Both the position numbers and the translations under genes were made by a program. A stretch of 64,000 nt of DNA, from contig NZ_JAMTCT010000002.1 in the NCBI RefSeq assembly GCF_024171995.1, forward strand, positions 62,001 through 126,000. Reading direction: 5' to 3'. The stretch comes from Promicromonospora umidemergens. Lineage in GTDB: Bacteria; Actinomycetota; Actinomycetes; Actinomycetales; Cellulomonadaceae. Below are positions 56,649 through 64,000 of the stretch, in pieces (within the stretch, counting starts at the first letter, position 1; every line of letters starts with the position of its first letter). A model generated the notes under the pieces. That model made no database searches. It was not told the DNA's origin and was given only the letters and a program-made list of their open reading frames with translations.

Positions 56649-57953
56649 CTACGTGAGTAGTGGTTGGTCGGTGTCGGCGACGGGCAGGGTCGCGGCGAGC
56701 TCGAAGCCGCCGTCCCGCGTGCGGCCGGCGGTGACGCTTCCGCCGAGGGCGGCAACGCGTTCGCGGATGCCGGCCAGGCCGAGCTGGGCGCCTGGTGTGG
56801 GTTCGTCGCTGCGTTCGGGGGGCGAGTTGGTGACGCGGACCAGGAGGGCGTTCCGGTCGTCGGTGATCGTGACGGTGACGGCGGACCCTGGGGCGTGCCG
56901 CAGGGCGTTGCTCAGGGCTTCCTGGACGACGCGGAAGCCGGTGAGCCCGACGGCGTCGGGCACGGTGGCGTCGGTACCGGCGTAGGCGATCTCGACGCCG
57001 GAGGCGCGGGTGGACTCGACGAGCCCGGCGACGTCGGACAGGCCGGGCAGGGGTGCGGTGGGTGCGGTGTCGTGGCCGCGCAGGATGCCGAGCAGTCCGC
57101 GCATCTCGCCCAGTGCGCGGCGTGAGGAGGCGGCGATCTCCTCGAACTCCTGCTGGATCGCCTCGTCGAGGCCGGGTTGGCGGTAGCGCGCGGTGGAGGC
57201 CTGGACGGTGATGACCGACATGCTGTGTGCGACGACGTCGTGCAGCTCGCGGGCGATCCGGTTGCGTTCCTCGAGCTCTTGGCGGCGGCCTGTCTCCGCG
57301 GCGGTGAGTCGTTCGGCTTGTTCCGCGCGGACGAGGCTGAGGATCCACAGCCGGACGATGATGCCGACCAGGGCGAAGCCGCCGCTCAGGGAGACGAGCA
57401 CGACGCCGTTGGCGAAGGTGGTCTCGCGCGGGCCGTCGAGGAGCATCGTTGGCACGAGGACGGTCAGCATCGCTCCGGCCGACCAGAGGGCCGCCGCCCA
57501 GTACCAGGCGTGCCGCAGGGCGAGCACGAACACGGTGAGGCAGTGCGCGAGGAGGACGGTGACCGGCCACGGCCAGGGCCAGTCGGGGGCGGCGTCGGCG
57601 GTGACGACCATCAGGCCCAGCGCTCCCGCGACGGACGCCGGGAGCCCTGCCCAGGCCCAGCGCACGGCCAGGATCGCCGCGGCGCAGTGCACGAGCGTCC
57701 AGGCCATGGCGGCTGCCGGGTGGGTGCCGTACCCGGAGGCGGTCAGCGGCCACCCGACGGCGACGAGCGCGACCGCTGCGATGGAGACCAGGCTCCACAT
57801 CCAGACGACCTCGCGCCGGGCGATCGAGACCGTGGGGACGTCCAGCCGGGTCAGGGAGCGCAGCACACGGGGCAGCCTTCGCCAGCGGCGCTCGCTACGG
57901 CCGGGTGCGGTAGCGGAGTGCGGCACCGGCGGAGCGTCATGTGGGTGGTCCAT
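56649..57953 (-). CDS. NarL/DesK-type sensor histidine kinase
   Basis: A 434-residue membrane kinase. Hydrophobic segments fill about residues 51-205 with short loops and no large sensor domain, as in the thermosensor DesK. The phospho-acceptor box is ERNRIARELHDVVAHSMSV (His at about 238), and the ATPase part has GFRVVQEALSNALRHAPG and AQLGLAGIRERVAALGG. The gene lies 62 bp upstream of the desaturase on the same strand and is divergent from the response regulator gene. CATAAC 9 nt upstream of the ATG may be its -10 box. Confidence 0.92.
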   Translation of the reverse strand: MDHPHDAPPVPHSATAPGRSERRWRRLPRVLRSLTRLDVPTVSIARREVVWMWSLVSIAAVALVAVGWPLTASGYGTHPAAAMAWTLVHCAAAILAVRWAWAGLPASVAGALGLMVVTADAAPDWPWPWPVTVLLAHCLTVFVLALRHAWYWAAALWSAGAMLTVLVPTMLLDGPRETTFANGVVLVSLSGGFALVGIIVRLWILSLVRAEQAERLTAAETGRRQELEERNRIARELHDVVAHSMSVITVQASTARYRQPGLDEAIQQEFEEIAASSRRALGEMRGLLGILRGHDTAPTAPLPGLSDVAGLVESTRASGVEIAYAGTDATVPDAVGLTGFRVVQEALSNALRHAPGSAVTVTITDDRNALLVRVTNSPPERSDEPTPGAQLGLAGIRERVAALGGSVTAGRTRDGGFELAATLPVADTDQPLLT

Positions 57954-58033
57954 TCTCTGCAGGTTATGTGGTCGGGTGCGTGCGCCGCGTCACTCCTGAG
58001 GGCTAACCGGCGTGATACCTGGGGTCGGTCCGA

Positions 58034-58039
58034 TAGTTT
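58034..58039 (+). promoter_or_regulatory. -10 element of the response regulator gene
   Basis: TAGTTT ends 6 nt before the ATG, the recurring leaderless spacing. Confidence 0.45.
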
Positions 58040-58045
58040 GGTCTC

Positions 58046-58735
58046 ATGCAGCCAGCTCCCGATGTCGCCAAGGACGCGATCCGGGTGCTGATCGTCGACG
58101 ACCAGTCGATGATCCGTGCTGGCTTCGCGGCGCTCCTGGATGCGCACGAAGGAATCACGGTAGTGGGCACGGCCGACGACGGCGCGGGAATTTCCGAGGT
58201 CGTACGCCGTACCCGGCCGGACGTCGTGCTGATGGACATCCGGATGCCGAAGGTCAATGGCCTGGACGCGGCCCGCACGATCATCGGCATGCCGGGTACC
58301 CCGCCGAAGGTGATCATGCTGACGACGTTCGACGCCGACGAGTACGTGTTCACGGCGTTGCGTGTGGGGGCGAGCGGCTTCCTGCTGAAGGACTCGCCTC
58401 CGGAGGAGCTGACCCAGGCGGTCCGCGTGGTCGCAGCGGGCGAGGCGCTCCTGTCGCCCAAGATCACCCGGGCCCTCATCGCGGACTATGCGGCGCGCCC
58501 GGCGTTGCCCGCCTCACCCGACGCGACCCTGTCCGCGCTGACCGACCGTGAGCTCGACGTCATGAAGCTCGTCGCCGCGGGGCGGTCGAACGCGGAGATC
58601 GCCGCCGAGCTGCACCTCGCCGAGCAGACCGTCAAGACGCACGTCTCGCGCGTCCTGAACAAGCTCGACCTGCGCGACCGCACGCAGCTGGTGGTCTGCG
58701 CGTACGAGTCGGGGCTGGTCCGGGCCGGGCGCTGA
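58046..58735 (+). CDS. NarL/DesR-type response regulator
   Basis: A 229-residue regulator. The receiver domain has IVDDQ, the phospho-acceptor Asp at about residue 64 (VVLMDIRMPKVNG), MLTTFDADEYVFTALRVGAS and FLLKDS. The LuxR HTH is LTDRELDVMKLVAAGRSNAE with LHLAEQTVKTHVSRVLNKLD. The kinase gene is divergent across a 92-bp gap; separation from its kinase on the opposite strand is less common than the coupled layout at 22-24 kb. The desaturase is the best guess for a target. Confidence 0.95.
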   Translation: MQPAPDVAKDAIRVLIVDDQSMIRAGFAALLDAHEGITVVGTADDGAGISEVVRRTRPDVVLMDIRMPKVNGLDAARTIIGMPGTPPKVIMLTTFDADEYVFTALRVGASGFLLKDSPPEELTQAVRVVAAGEALLSPKITRALIADYAARPALPASPDATLSALTDRELDVMKLVAAGRSNAEIAAELHLAEQTVKTHVSRVLNKLDLRDRTQLVVCAYESGLVRAGR

Positions 58736-58756
58736 CCGCCCGGCCCGTACCGCTGC

Positions 58757-61213
58757 CTACGCCCCCACGTACTGCGCCAGGTGCTCCCCCGTCAGCGTGG
58801 AGCGCCCCGCCTGGGCCTGGGCGACAAGGTCGGCGGGGGTGCCCTCGAAGACGACGGTGCCGCCCTCGTTGCCCGCCCCCGGGCCGAGGTCGACGATCCA
58901 GTCCGCGTGCGCCATGACCGCCTGGTGATGCTCGATCACGATGACCGACTTGCCTGACTCGACCAGGCGGTCCAGGAGGCCGAGCAGGTTCTCGACGTCG
59001 GCAAGGTGCAGGCCGGTCGTCGGCTCGTCCAGCACGTACACGCCGCCGTCGCGCGCCATCTCGACGGCGAGCTTGAGCCGCTGCCGCTCGCCCCCCGACA
59101 GGGTGGTCAGCGGCTGCCCGATGCCGAGGTAGCCCAGCCCGACGTCGGCCAGCCGCTGCAGCACCTTGTGCGCGGCGGGGACCGGTGCGGGCCCGTCCTT
59201 GGCGAAGAACGCCTCGGCCTCCGCCACCGGCATCGCGAGCACCTCGCTGATGTCCAGGCCGTCGCCCGCGCCGGGAACCGTCTCGCCAAGGGTGTACACG
59301 AGCGCCGAGGCGTCGAACCGTTTGCCGCCACAGTCCTCGCACGTGGTCGAGACGGTGTCCATGAACCCGAGCTCCGTGTAGATGACGCCGGCGCCCTTGC
59401 ACGTGGGGCACGCGCCCTCCGAGTTGGCGCTGAACAGCGCAGGCTTGACCCCGTTGGCCTTCGCGAACGCCTTGCGGATCGGGTCCAGCAGGCCCGTGTA
59501 GGTTGCGGGGTTGGACCGCCGAGACCCCTTGATGGCGCCCTGGTCGACGGTCACGACGCCCGCGCCGTCCGGGAGCGAGCCGTGGATGAGCGAGCTCTTG
59601 CCCGAGCCGGCCACCCCGGTGACGACGGTCAGCACCCCCAGCGGGACGTCGACATCGACGTCCCGCAGGTTGTGCGTGCTCGCCCCGCGGATCTCCAGCG
59701 CGCCCGAGGGCGCCCGCACCGCCTCCTTGAGCCGTGCGCGGTACCCGAGGTGGCGGCCGGTCAGGGTGCCGCTGGTGCGCAGCTCCTCGACGGTGCCCTC
59801 GAACTGCACCGTGCCACCAGCGGACCCTGCGCCGGGCCCCAGGTCGACCACGTGGTCGGCGATGACGATCGCCTCCGGCTTGTGCTCCACGACCAGCACG
59901 GTGTTGCCCTTGTCCCGCAGCTCGACCAGCAGGTTGTTCATCCGCTGGATGTCGTGCGGGTGCAGACCGATGGTCGGCTCGTCGAAGACGTAGGTGACGT
60001 CCGTCAGGGCCGAACCGAGGTGCCGGATCAGCTTGGTGCGCTGCGCCTCTCCCCCGGACAGCGTGCCCGACGGCCGGTCCAGCGACAGGTAGCCCAGACC
60101 GATCTCCACGAACTTGTCCAGCTGGTGGCGCAGGTTGGTCAGCAGCGGTCCCGCCGACGCAGCGGCGCCGGACGCGGACAGCTCACGGACCCAGACCGCC
60201 AGGTCCCGGATCTCCATGGCGCACGCGTCGGCGATGCTGACACCGTCGATCCTGGCCGACCGCGCCGCCTCGGCCAGCCGGGTCCCCGCACAGTCGGGGC
60301 ACGTCACGAACGTGACCGCCTGCTCGACGAACGCCCGGATGTGGGGCTGGAGCGAGTCCACGTCCTTGCTCAGCATCGACTTGCGCACCTTGGGGACCAG
60401 GCCCTCGTAGGTGATGTTGATGCCCTTGGCCTTGATCTTCGTGGGCTCCTTGTGGAGGAAGTCCTGCCGCTCCGTCTCGGTGTACTCACGGATCGGCTTG
60501 TCCGGGTCGAGGAACCCCGACTCGCTGTAGCTGCCCACCATCCAGCCGCCGGGGGTGTACCCAGGGATCTTGATCGCGCCGTCGTTGAGCGACAGCGAGT
60601 CGTCGAAGAACTGGCTCAGGTCGAGGTCGGAGACCTGGCCGCGCCCCTCGCACCGCGGGCACATCCCGCCGTGGTAGACCTGCTCGCGGACGATCGTCTT
60701 CTCGCCCGTCGCCGACGTCAGCACGCCGCTCGCCTTACGCGCCGGCACGTTGAACGAGAACGCGATCGGCGGCCCGATCTGCGGCTGCGCGAGACGGCTG
60801 AACAGGATGCGCAGCAGCGCGTTGGTGTCCGTCACGGTGCCGAGGGTCGAGCGAGGGTTGGCCCCCAACCGCTCCTGGTCGACGACGATCGCCGTGGTCA
60901 GCCCGTCCAGCCGGTCCACCTCCGGCCGGTCCAGCGACGGCATGAAGCCCTGCACGAACGCGCTGTACGTCTCGTTGATCATCCGCTGCGACTCCGCGGC
61001 GATCGTCGCGAACACCAGCGAGCTCTTGCCCGACCCCGAGACCCCCGTGAACACCGTGAGCCGGCGCTTGGGGATGTCGAGGCTGATGTCCTTGAGGTTG
61101 TTCTCCCGCGCACCCTGGACACGGATCAGGTCGTGGCTGTCCGCCGGGTGCGGCGCCGCAGAGGCGTCCCGCTCCGGCCGGGTGCTCGTCGTGGCTGTGC
61201 TCGCCGTGCTCAT
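58757..61213 (-). CDS. uvrA2: UvrA2-type ABC protein (DrrC-like excinuclease subunit)
   Basis: An 818-residue UvrA paralogue, shorter than UvrA (about 950). Two ABC modules are intact: Walker [13 protein letters not shown] and [13 protein letters not shown], signatures [19 protein letters not shown] and [16 protein letters not shown], Walker [17 protein letters not shown] and [15 protein letters not shown]. Zinc-type Cys pairs are in [24 protein letters not shown] and CEDCGG. The UvrB-interaction domain seems missing, as in class II proteins tied to DNA-intercalator resistance. GGAAGG lies 6 nt before the ATG at 61213. Confidence 0.92.
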   Translation of the reverse strand: MSTASTATTSTRPERDASAAPHPADSHDLIRVQGARENNLKDISLDIPKRRLTVFTGVSGSGKSSLVFATIAAESQRMINETYSAFVQGFMPSLDRPEVDRLDGLTTAIVVDQERLGANPRSTLGTVTDTNALLRILFSRLAQPQIGPPIAFSFNVPARKASGVLTSATGEKTIVREQVYHGGMCPRCEGRGQVSDLDLSQFFDDSLSLNDGAIKIPGYTPGGWMVGSYSESGFLDPDKPIREYTETERQDFLHKEPTKIKAKGINITYEGLVPKVRKSMLSKDVDSLQPHIRAFVEQAVTFVTCPDCAGTRLAEAARSARIDGVSIADACAMEIRDLAVWVRELSASGAAASAGPLLTNLRHQLDKFVEIGLGYLSLDRPSGTLSGGEAQRTKLIRHLGSALTDVTYVFDEPTIGLHPHDIQRMNNLLVELRDKGNTVLVVEHKPEAIVIADHVVDLGPGAGSAGGTVQFEGTVEELRTSGTLTGRHLGYRARLKEAVRAPSGALEIRGASTHNLRDVDVDVPLGVLTVVTGVAGSGKSSLIHGSLPDGAGVVTVDQGAIKGSRRSNPATYTGLLDPIRKAFAKANGVKPALFSANSEGACPTCKGAGVIYTELGFMDTVSTTCEDCGGKRFDASALVYTLGETVPGAGDGLDISEVLAMPVAEAEAFFAKDGPAPVPAAHKVLQRLADVGLGYLGIGQPLTTLSGGERQRLKLAVEMARDGGVYVLDEPTTGLHLADVENLLGLLDRLVESGKSVIVIEHHQAVMAHADWIVDLGPGAGNEGGTVVFEGTPADLVAQAQAGRSTLTGEHLAQYVGA

Positions 61214-61330
61214 GCTCGACCTTCCATGACGGTCACGCGAGGCGCGGACCAGGTTTCCGGCTCCGACACGTCCGGGGCGGCAGGACCGAGCCGGGCGACG
61301 GGCTGTGCGGTACGGGCGGGCCCTGGGACG

Positions 61331-61370
61331 GGGGCCGGGGCAGGGCCCAGGGCAGGGCCCGGGGCAGGGG
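61331..61370 (+). repeat. G-rich tandem repeat upstream of uvrA2
   Basis: A 12-bp unit of the type GGGCAGGGCCCR repeats about three times next to runs of four or more G. The plus strand has enough G-runs for a quadruplex in the 219-bp gap between the VOC gene and uvrA2. Confidence 0.55.
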
Positions 61371-61432
61371 GTGCGGCGGGCCGCGCGGCCGCCCGGGCGC
61401 TCGCGGTCAGGCCAGGGATGCACATGGCCGGA

Positions 61433-61852
61433 TCAGAGCTGCTTGATGCGGACCGTGTTTCCGGCGGGGTCGCGGAAGGCGCAGTCACGGAACCCGTAGG
61501 GCTGGTCGACCGGCTCCTGCATGACCTCGGCGCCGCTGGCCTGGACCCGCTCGAAGGTCGCGTCCAGGTCCTTGCTGCCGAGGATGACCGCGCAGTAGGT
61601 GCCCTTGGCCATCATCTCCGCGACGGTCTGCCGCTCGGCGTCGGTGACCCCTGGGTCGGCGGCGGGCGGCGTCAGGACGATCGAGGTGCCGGGCTGGCCC
61701 GCTGGACCCACGGTGATCCAGCGCATGGTGCCCTGGCCCACGTCGAGGAGGACCTCGAAGCCGAGGGCGTCACGGTAGAACGCGAGCGAGGCCTCTGGAT
61801 CGGTGTGCGGGAGAAACGTCTGGTGGATGGTGATGCCGGTGTCTGTGCTCAT
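61433..61852 (-). CDS. VOC-family (glyoxalase-like) protein
   Basis: A 139-residue protein with two beta-alpha-beta-beta-beta modules: ITIHQTFLPHTDPEASLAFY with RDALGFEVLL, and DATFERVQASGAEVMQEPVD with YGFRDCAFRDPAGNTVRIKQ. These are usual in bleomycin-resistance and dioxygenase-like proteins. The ATG at 61852 is chosen; a GTG at 61861 is possible. It follows the AraC gene on the same strand, 10 nt after that stop, so the two form an operon. Confidence 0.85.
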   Translation of the reverse strand: MSTDTGITIHQTFLPHTDPEASLAFYRDALGFEVLLDVGQGTMRWITVGPAGQPGTSIVLTPPAADPGVTDAERQTVAEMMAKGTYCAVILGSKDLDATFERVQASGAEVMQEPVDQPYGFRDCAFRDPAGNTVRIKQL

Positions 61853-61862
61853 GGCAGTCACG

Positions 61863-62342
61863 CTAGATCCTGCCCTGGGGTGTGCGCTTCTCGATTCCTG
61901 ACCGGCCGGGGGTGGTCCTGACCGGCCGGGTGACCTGTTTGGCGATACAGGCAGGGAGCCCGGCGGTGTCGATCGCCTCTGCGGCCACCAGCGGGTCGTT
62001 GCGGTAGACGCTCGGCGGGACGCCGACCAGCTCCGTGAAGCGGGTGCTGAACGTGCCCAGCGACGAGCAGCCGACAGCGAAGCAGACCTCCGTGACGCTG
62101 AGCTCGCCGCGGCGCAGCAGCATCATGGCGCGCTCGATGCGCCGCGTCATGAGGTAGCTGTACGGGGACTCGCCGTAGGCGGCCTTGAACTGGCGTGAGA
62201 AGTGCCCCGCCGACATGTGCACCCCGGCCGCGAGCGCCTGGACGTCGAGCGGCTGGGTGTACTCGCGGTCCATGCGGTCGCGTACGCGGCGCAGGAGGGC
62301 GAGGTCGCGGAGGTGGTCGGGGTCGGCGGTGATGCTCGTCAC
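61863..62342 (-). CDS. short AraC-family regulator
   Basis: A 159-residue protein that is mostly the AraC DNA-binding domain: first HTH LDVQALAAGVHMSAGHFSRQ with FKAAYGESPYSYLMTRRIER, second HTH SVTEVCFAVGCSSLGTFSTR with FTELVGVPPSVYRN. There is no N-terminal ligand domain, only about 30 residues. The C-terminal 35 residues are basic. The start is a GTG. The downstream VOC gene is the probable partner; stand-alone AraC plus VOC pairs are common in actinobacteria. Confidence 0.88.
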   Translation of the reverse strand: MTSITADPDHLRDLALLRRVRDRMDREYTQPLDVQALAAGVHMSAGHFSRQFKAAYGESPYSYLMTRRIERAMMLLRRGELSVTEVCFAVGCSSLGTFSTRFTELVGVPPSVYRNDPLVAAEAIDTAGLPACIAKQVTRPVRTTPGRSGIEKRTPQGRI

Positions 62343-62645
62343 GTAGGTGATGGTGCCATGGGGTGTGGGCTTCTGGCGCTGGAACTGTGCGGGTGGGGGT
62401 CATCGGTGCTCCGACCTGCCAGGACTCGTGTCCTCGACCGGGAACAAACGTGACCGTTTCCTCCGTTCAAAGGGGTGGAATGAGTATCTGTCCGACGTCG
62501 TGAGCCGGGGCTGGCGCCCTGTGCCCGTCGTCGTGGTTCGTTCCGGTCCGTGTGCCGGGTTCAGCGCCCTTCCAGGGTGTTCCCGGCAGTTCTGGATCGG
62601 CTCGCGCGATGCTGCTCACCCGGCCCCCTACGGATGGAGGACCAC
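62343..62645. other. divergent intergenic region, araC / P-loop gene
   Basis: No gene is supported in these 303 bp. An AT-richer segment at about 62445-62490 is a likely promoter area. No clear operator or hairpin was recognised. Confidence 0.4.
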
Positions 62646-63350
62646 GTGACCACACCCGCACTACGGCCCAGGCGCAGTGCTGTCGGCGGCGCTGCTGTGC
62701 CCGATGATGTGCCTGATGCGTCCGACACGCCTGACGGTGTGCCTGATGGTGTGCCCGACGGTGTGCCCGACTCGCCCGATGCGGGTCCCGGTCCGTTGAT
62801 GATCGTGGTGGGCGGTGTGCCGGGGGCGGGCAAGAGCACTCTCCTGGCCCGGATCGCCGACGACGTTCCTGGTGGCCTGGTGCTCGACCCCGACCGGTAC
62901 CGGCGTCGGATAGCGAGGCGGGTGCCGTCCTGGGTGCCGTACAGCGCCTACCGGTGGGCGGTGCACACGCTGCATGCCGTCGTGACGGTGTGGCGCATCC
63001 TGCGTGGGCCGCTGTCGGGTGTCCCGCTCCTGGTGCACGACACGGCGACCCGTGGGCGTCGGCGGGAGGCGCTCGGGCTGCTGGCGCGGTCGAGGGGGTG
63101 GGACCCGGTGCTGGTGGCGGTCGACGTGTCCCTGGCCGAGGCGCTCGACGGGCAGCTGGACCGGGGCCGGGTGGTGCGGCCGGAGCAGTTCGTGCGGCAC
63201 TGGTCGCGGTGGACGGCGCAGCGGCCGGCGTTCGCCGTGGCCGACGGCGGTCCGCGTGGCCCGTGGTCGGGTGTGTATCTGATGGCTCGGTGTGACGCGT
63301 TCCGGCAGGTGCGGGAGCTGGCCAGGCGGCGGGTGGCGGCGCTGGTCTAG
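62646..63350 (+). CDS. P-loop kinase-like ATPase
   Basis: A 234-residue AAA/zeta-toxin-like small-molecule kinase candidate. The Walker A motif is VGGVPGAGKSTLLARI (about residues 55-70). Downstream are LVLDPDRYRRRIARRVPSWV and VPLLVHDTATRGRRREALGL, with DVSLAEALDGQLDRGRVVRP as a lid-like region. The first 50 residues are a linker with PDGVPDGVPDGVPDS encoded by a 12-bp repeat. GGAGG lies 5 nt before the GTG at 62646. The substrate is unknown. Its stop overlaps the convergent GAF-ANTAR gene by 4 nt. Confidence 0.8.
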   Translation: MTTPALRPRRSAVGGAAVPDDVPDASDTPDGVPDGVPDGVPDSPDAGPGPLMIVVGGVPGAGKSTLLARIADDVPGGLVLDPDRYRRRIARRVPSWVPYSAYRWAVHTLHAVVTVWRILRGPLSGVPLLVHDTATRGRRREALGLLARSRGWDPVLVAVDVSLAEALDGQLDRGRVVRPEQFVRHWSRWTAQRPAFAVADGGPRGPWSGVYLMARCDAFRQVRELARRRVAALV

Positions 63351-64000
63351 GCCGTGCCCAGTGCGGAGAAGACCAGCCGGCGTGCGAGGACGTCGTCCAC
63401 GACGGACTCAAGGGTCGAGGCACGCGCGAAGGCGTGCGCGCGCAGGACGGCCAGGGCGTCGGCGGGCGCGATCCCGAGCTGCGCGACGACGACCCCTGTG
63501 GCCTGGTGCACGAGCGCCTGCTGCGGCCACGCCGGCTGGGAGCTGAGGTCCGCGGTGCCGGGGTCGCCGAGCAGGGCGGCGCCTGCCGCGTCGGCGAGGA
63601 GCTCCGCCTCCTCCAGCGGGCGCGACAGGTGCCCGCCGCTGAGGTAGGCCGAGAGGACTCCGACGACGTGGCCGCTGGGCCGCATCGGGACGGCATAGAC
63701 GGTCAGCGGTCCGTCGCCGGCAGCCGCCAGGGTCGCGAACATGGGGAACGCGGCGGCGTCCGTGTCGTGGCCGTCGAGGTGGGCGACGACGGTGCGGCCC
63801 TCGGCGAGCGCGAGCTCTGCGGGGCCTTCCCCGAGCACGACCTGCAGGTCCTCGATCTGGGCGACCGCGGACCCGGCGGACTCGGCGGTACGCACCGTCA
63901 GGCGCTCGGCGGCCGAGGTGAGGGTCAGCATGACGGCCTCCGCGCCAAGGATCTCCGTGCACGCTTCGCACAGCCGGGCCGCGAGGTGCCCTGTTCCTCG
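63347..64000 (-). CDS. GAF-ANTAR RNA-binding antiterminator, 5' end beyond window
   Basis: The reading frame stays open to the window edge, and the preceding residues (HLAARLCEACTEILGAEAVM) fit a GAF domain, so the ATG at 63931 is internal and the gene starts outside. The visible GAF part includes IEDLQVVLGEGPAELALAEG and VVGVLSAYLSGG. The C-terminal ANTAR domain is HQATGVVVAQLGIAPADALA followed by LRAHAFARASTLESVVDDVL. ANTAR proteins bind RNA hairpins to block termination. The target is not visible here. Confidence 0.85.
   Translation of the reverse strand, partial: RGTGHLAARLCEACTEILGAEAVMLTLTSAAERLTVRTAESAGSAVAQIEDLQVVLGEGPAELALAEGRTVVAHLDGHDTDAAAFPMFATLAAAGDGPLTVYAVPMRPSGHVVGVLSAYLSGGHLSRPLEEAELLADAAGAALLGDPGTADLSSQPAWPQQALVHQATGVVVAQLGIAPADALAVLRAHAFARASTLESVVDDVLARRLVFSALGTA

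Noticed and set aside
62347-62649. 100-codon plus-strand frame between araC and the P-loop gene
   Set aside because: No recognisable motif or ribosome-binding site, and it crosses the likely promoter region.
42021-64000. Integrated prophage or conjugative element starting at the recombinase
   Set aside because: No structural, replication, transfer or excision genes follow; base composition by eye stays like the rest of the window.

Overview
The window is GC-rich (roughly 70 % or more by eye) and densely coded, with many ATGA/GTGA start-stop overlaps, GTG starts and apparently leaderless promoters. Its gene set is typical of Actinobacteria: mihF-gmk-rpoZ-coaBC-metK-priA, and pgsA-DUF881-sbp-DUF881-garA-ftsR. 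The gene order best fits a Micrococcales member near Cellulomonadaceae/Promicromonosporaceae. That family placement is inference; the phylum is secure.

Region 1 (1-41.9 kb) is mostly conserved core chromosome. It starts in the tail of the pyrimidine operon (membrane protein, carA, carB, pyrF). A secreted SGNH hydrolase on the minus strand follows, then the block mihF-gmk-rpoZ-coaBC-metK-priA-HAD, then fmt-rsmB, small membrane proteins on the minus strand, and rpe. A NarL-type two-component system with a DUF2306 membrane protein comes next. The riboflavin operon ribD-ribE-ribBA-ribH sits behind a clear FMN riboswitch and is followed by hisE-hisG. After a convergent DEAD-box helicase come pgsA-DUF881-sbp-DUF881, garA-ftsR, a DUF151 nuclease and a second MerR regulator. 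These last genes correspond to the mycobacterial Rv1822-Rv1830 neighbourhood but without gcvH. An MBL hydrolase, an MscS channel and a cardiolipin synthase close the region.

Region 2 (42-64 kb) is accessory-like, with short transcription units and many regulators. It holds a tyrosine recombinase and a tetR/FAD-monooxygenase divergon with two identical-type operators. A zinc alcohol dehydrogenase follows, then a repeat-dense gene-free stretch, an orphan OLD-type TOPRIM protein and a second gene-free stretch with two striking palindromes. Next are a D-2-hydroxyacid dehydrogenase and an MmcQ/YjbR protein. A translationally coupled ATP-grasp ligase + CocE/S15 hydrolase pair is converged on by a LuxR-type regulator. 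An aldo/keto reductase, an NmrA-like reductase and a fatty-acid desaturase beside a histidine kinase and a divergent response regulator (a Des/DesK/DesR-like layout) come next. The window ends with a UvrA2-type ABC protein, a VOC/AraC pair, a P-loop kinase-like ATPase and a GAF-ANTAR regulator cut by the window edge.

No rRNA, tRNA, CRISPR array or complete insertion sequence was recognised. The best candidates for something undescribed are the ATP-grasp/hydrolase operon, the orphan TOPRIM gene with its repeat-rich flanks, a ~38-bp element repeated in two distant intergenic regions, and a shared 11-nt motif that may be the operator of the first two-component system.
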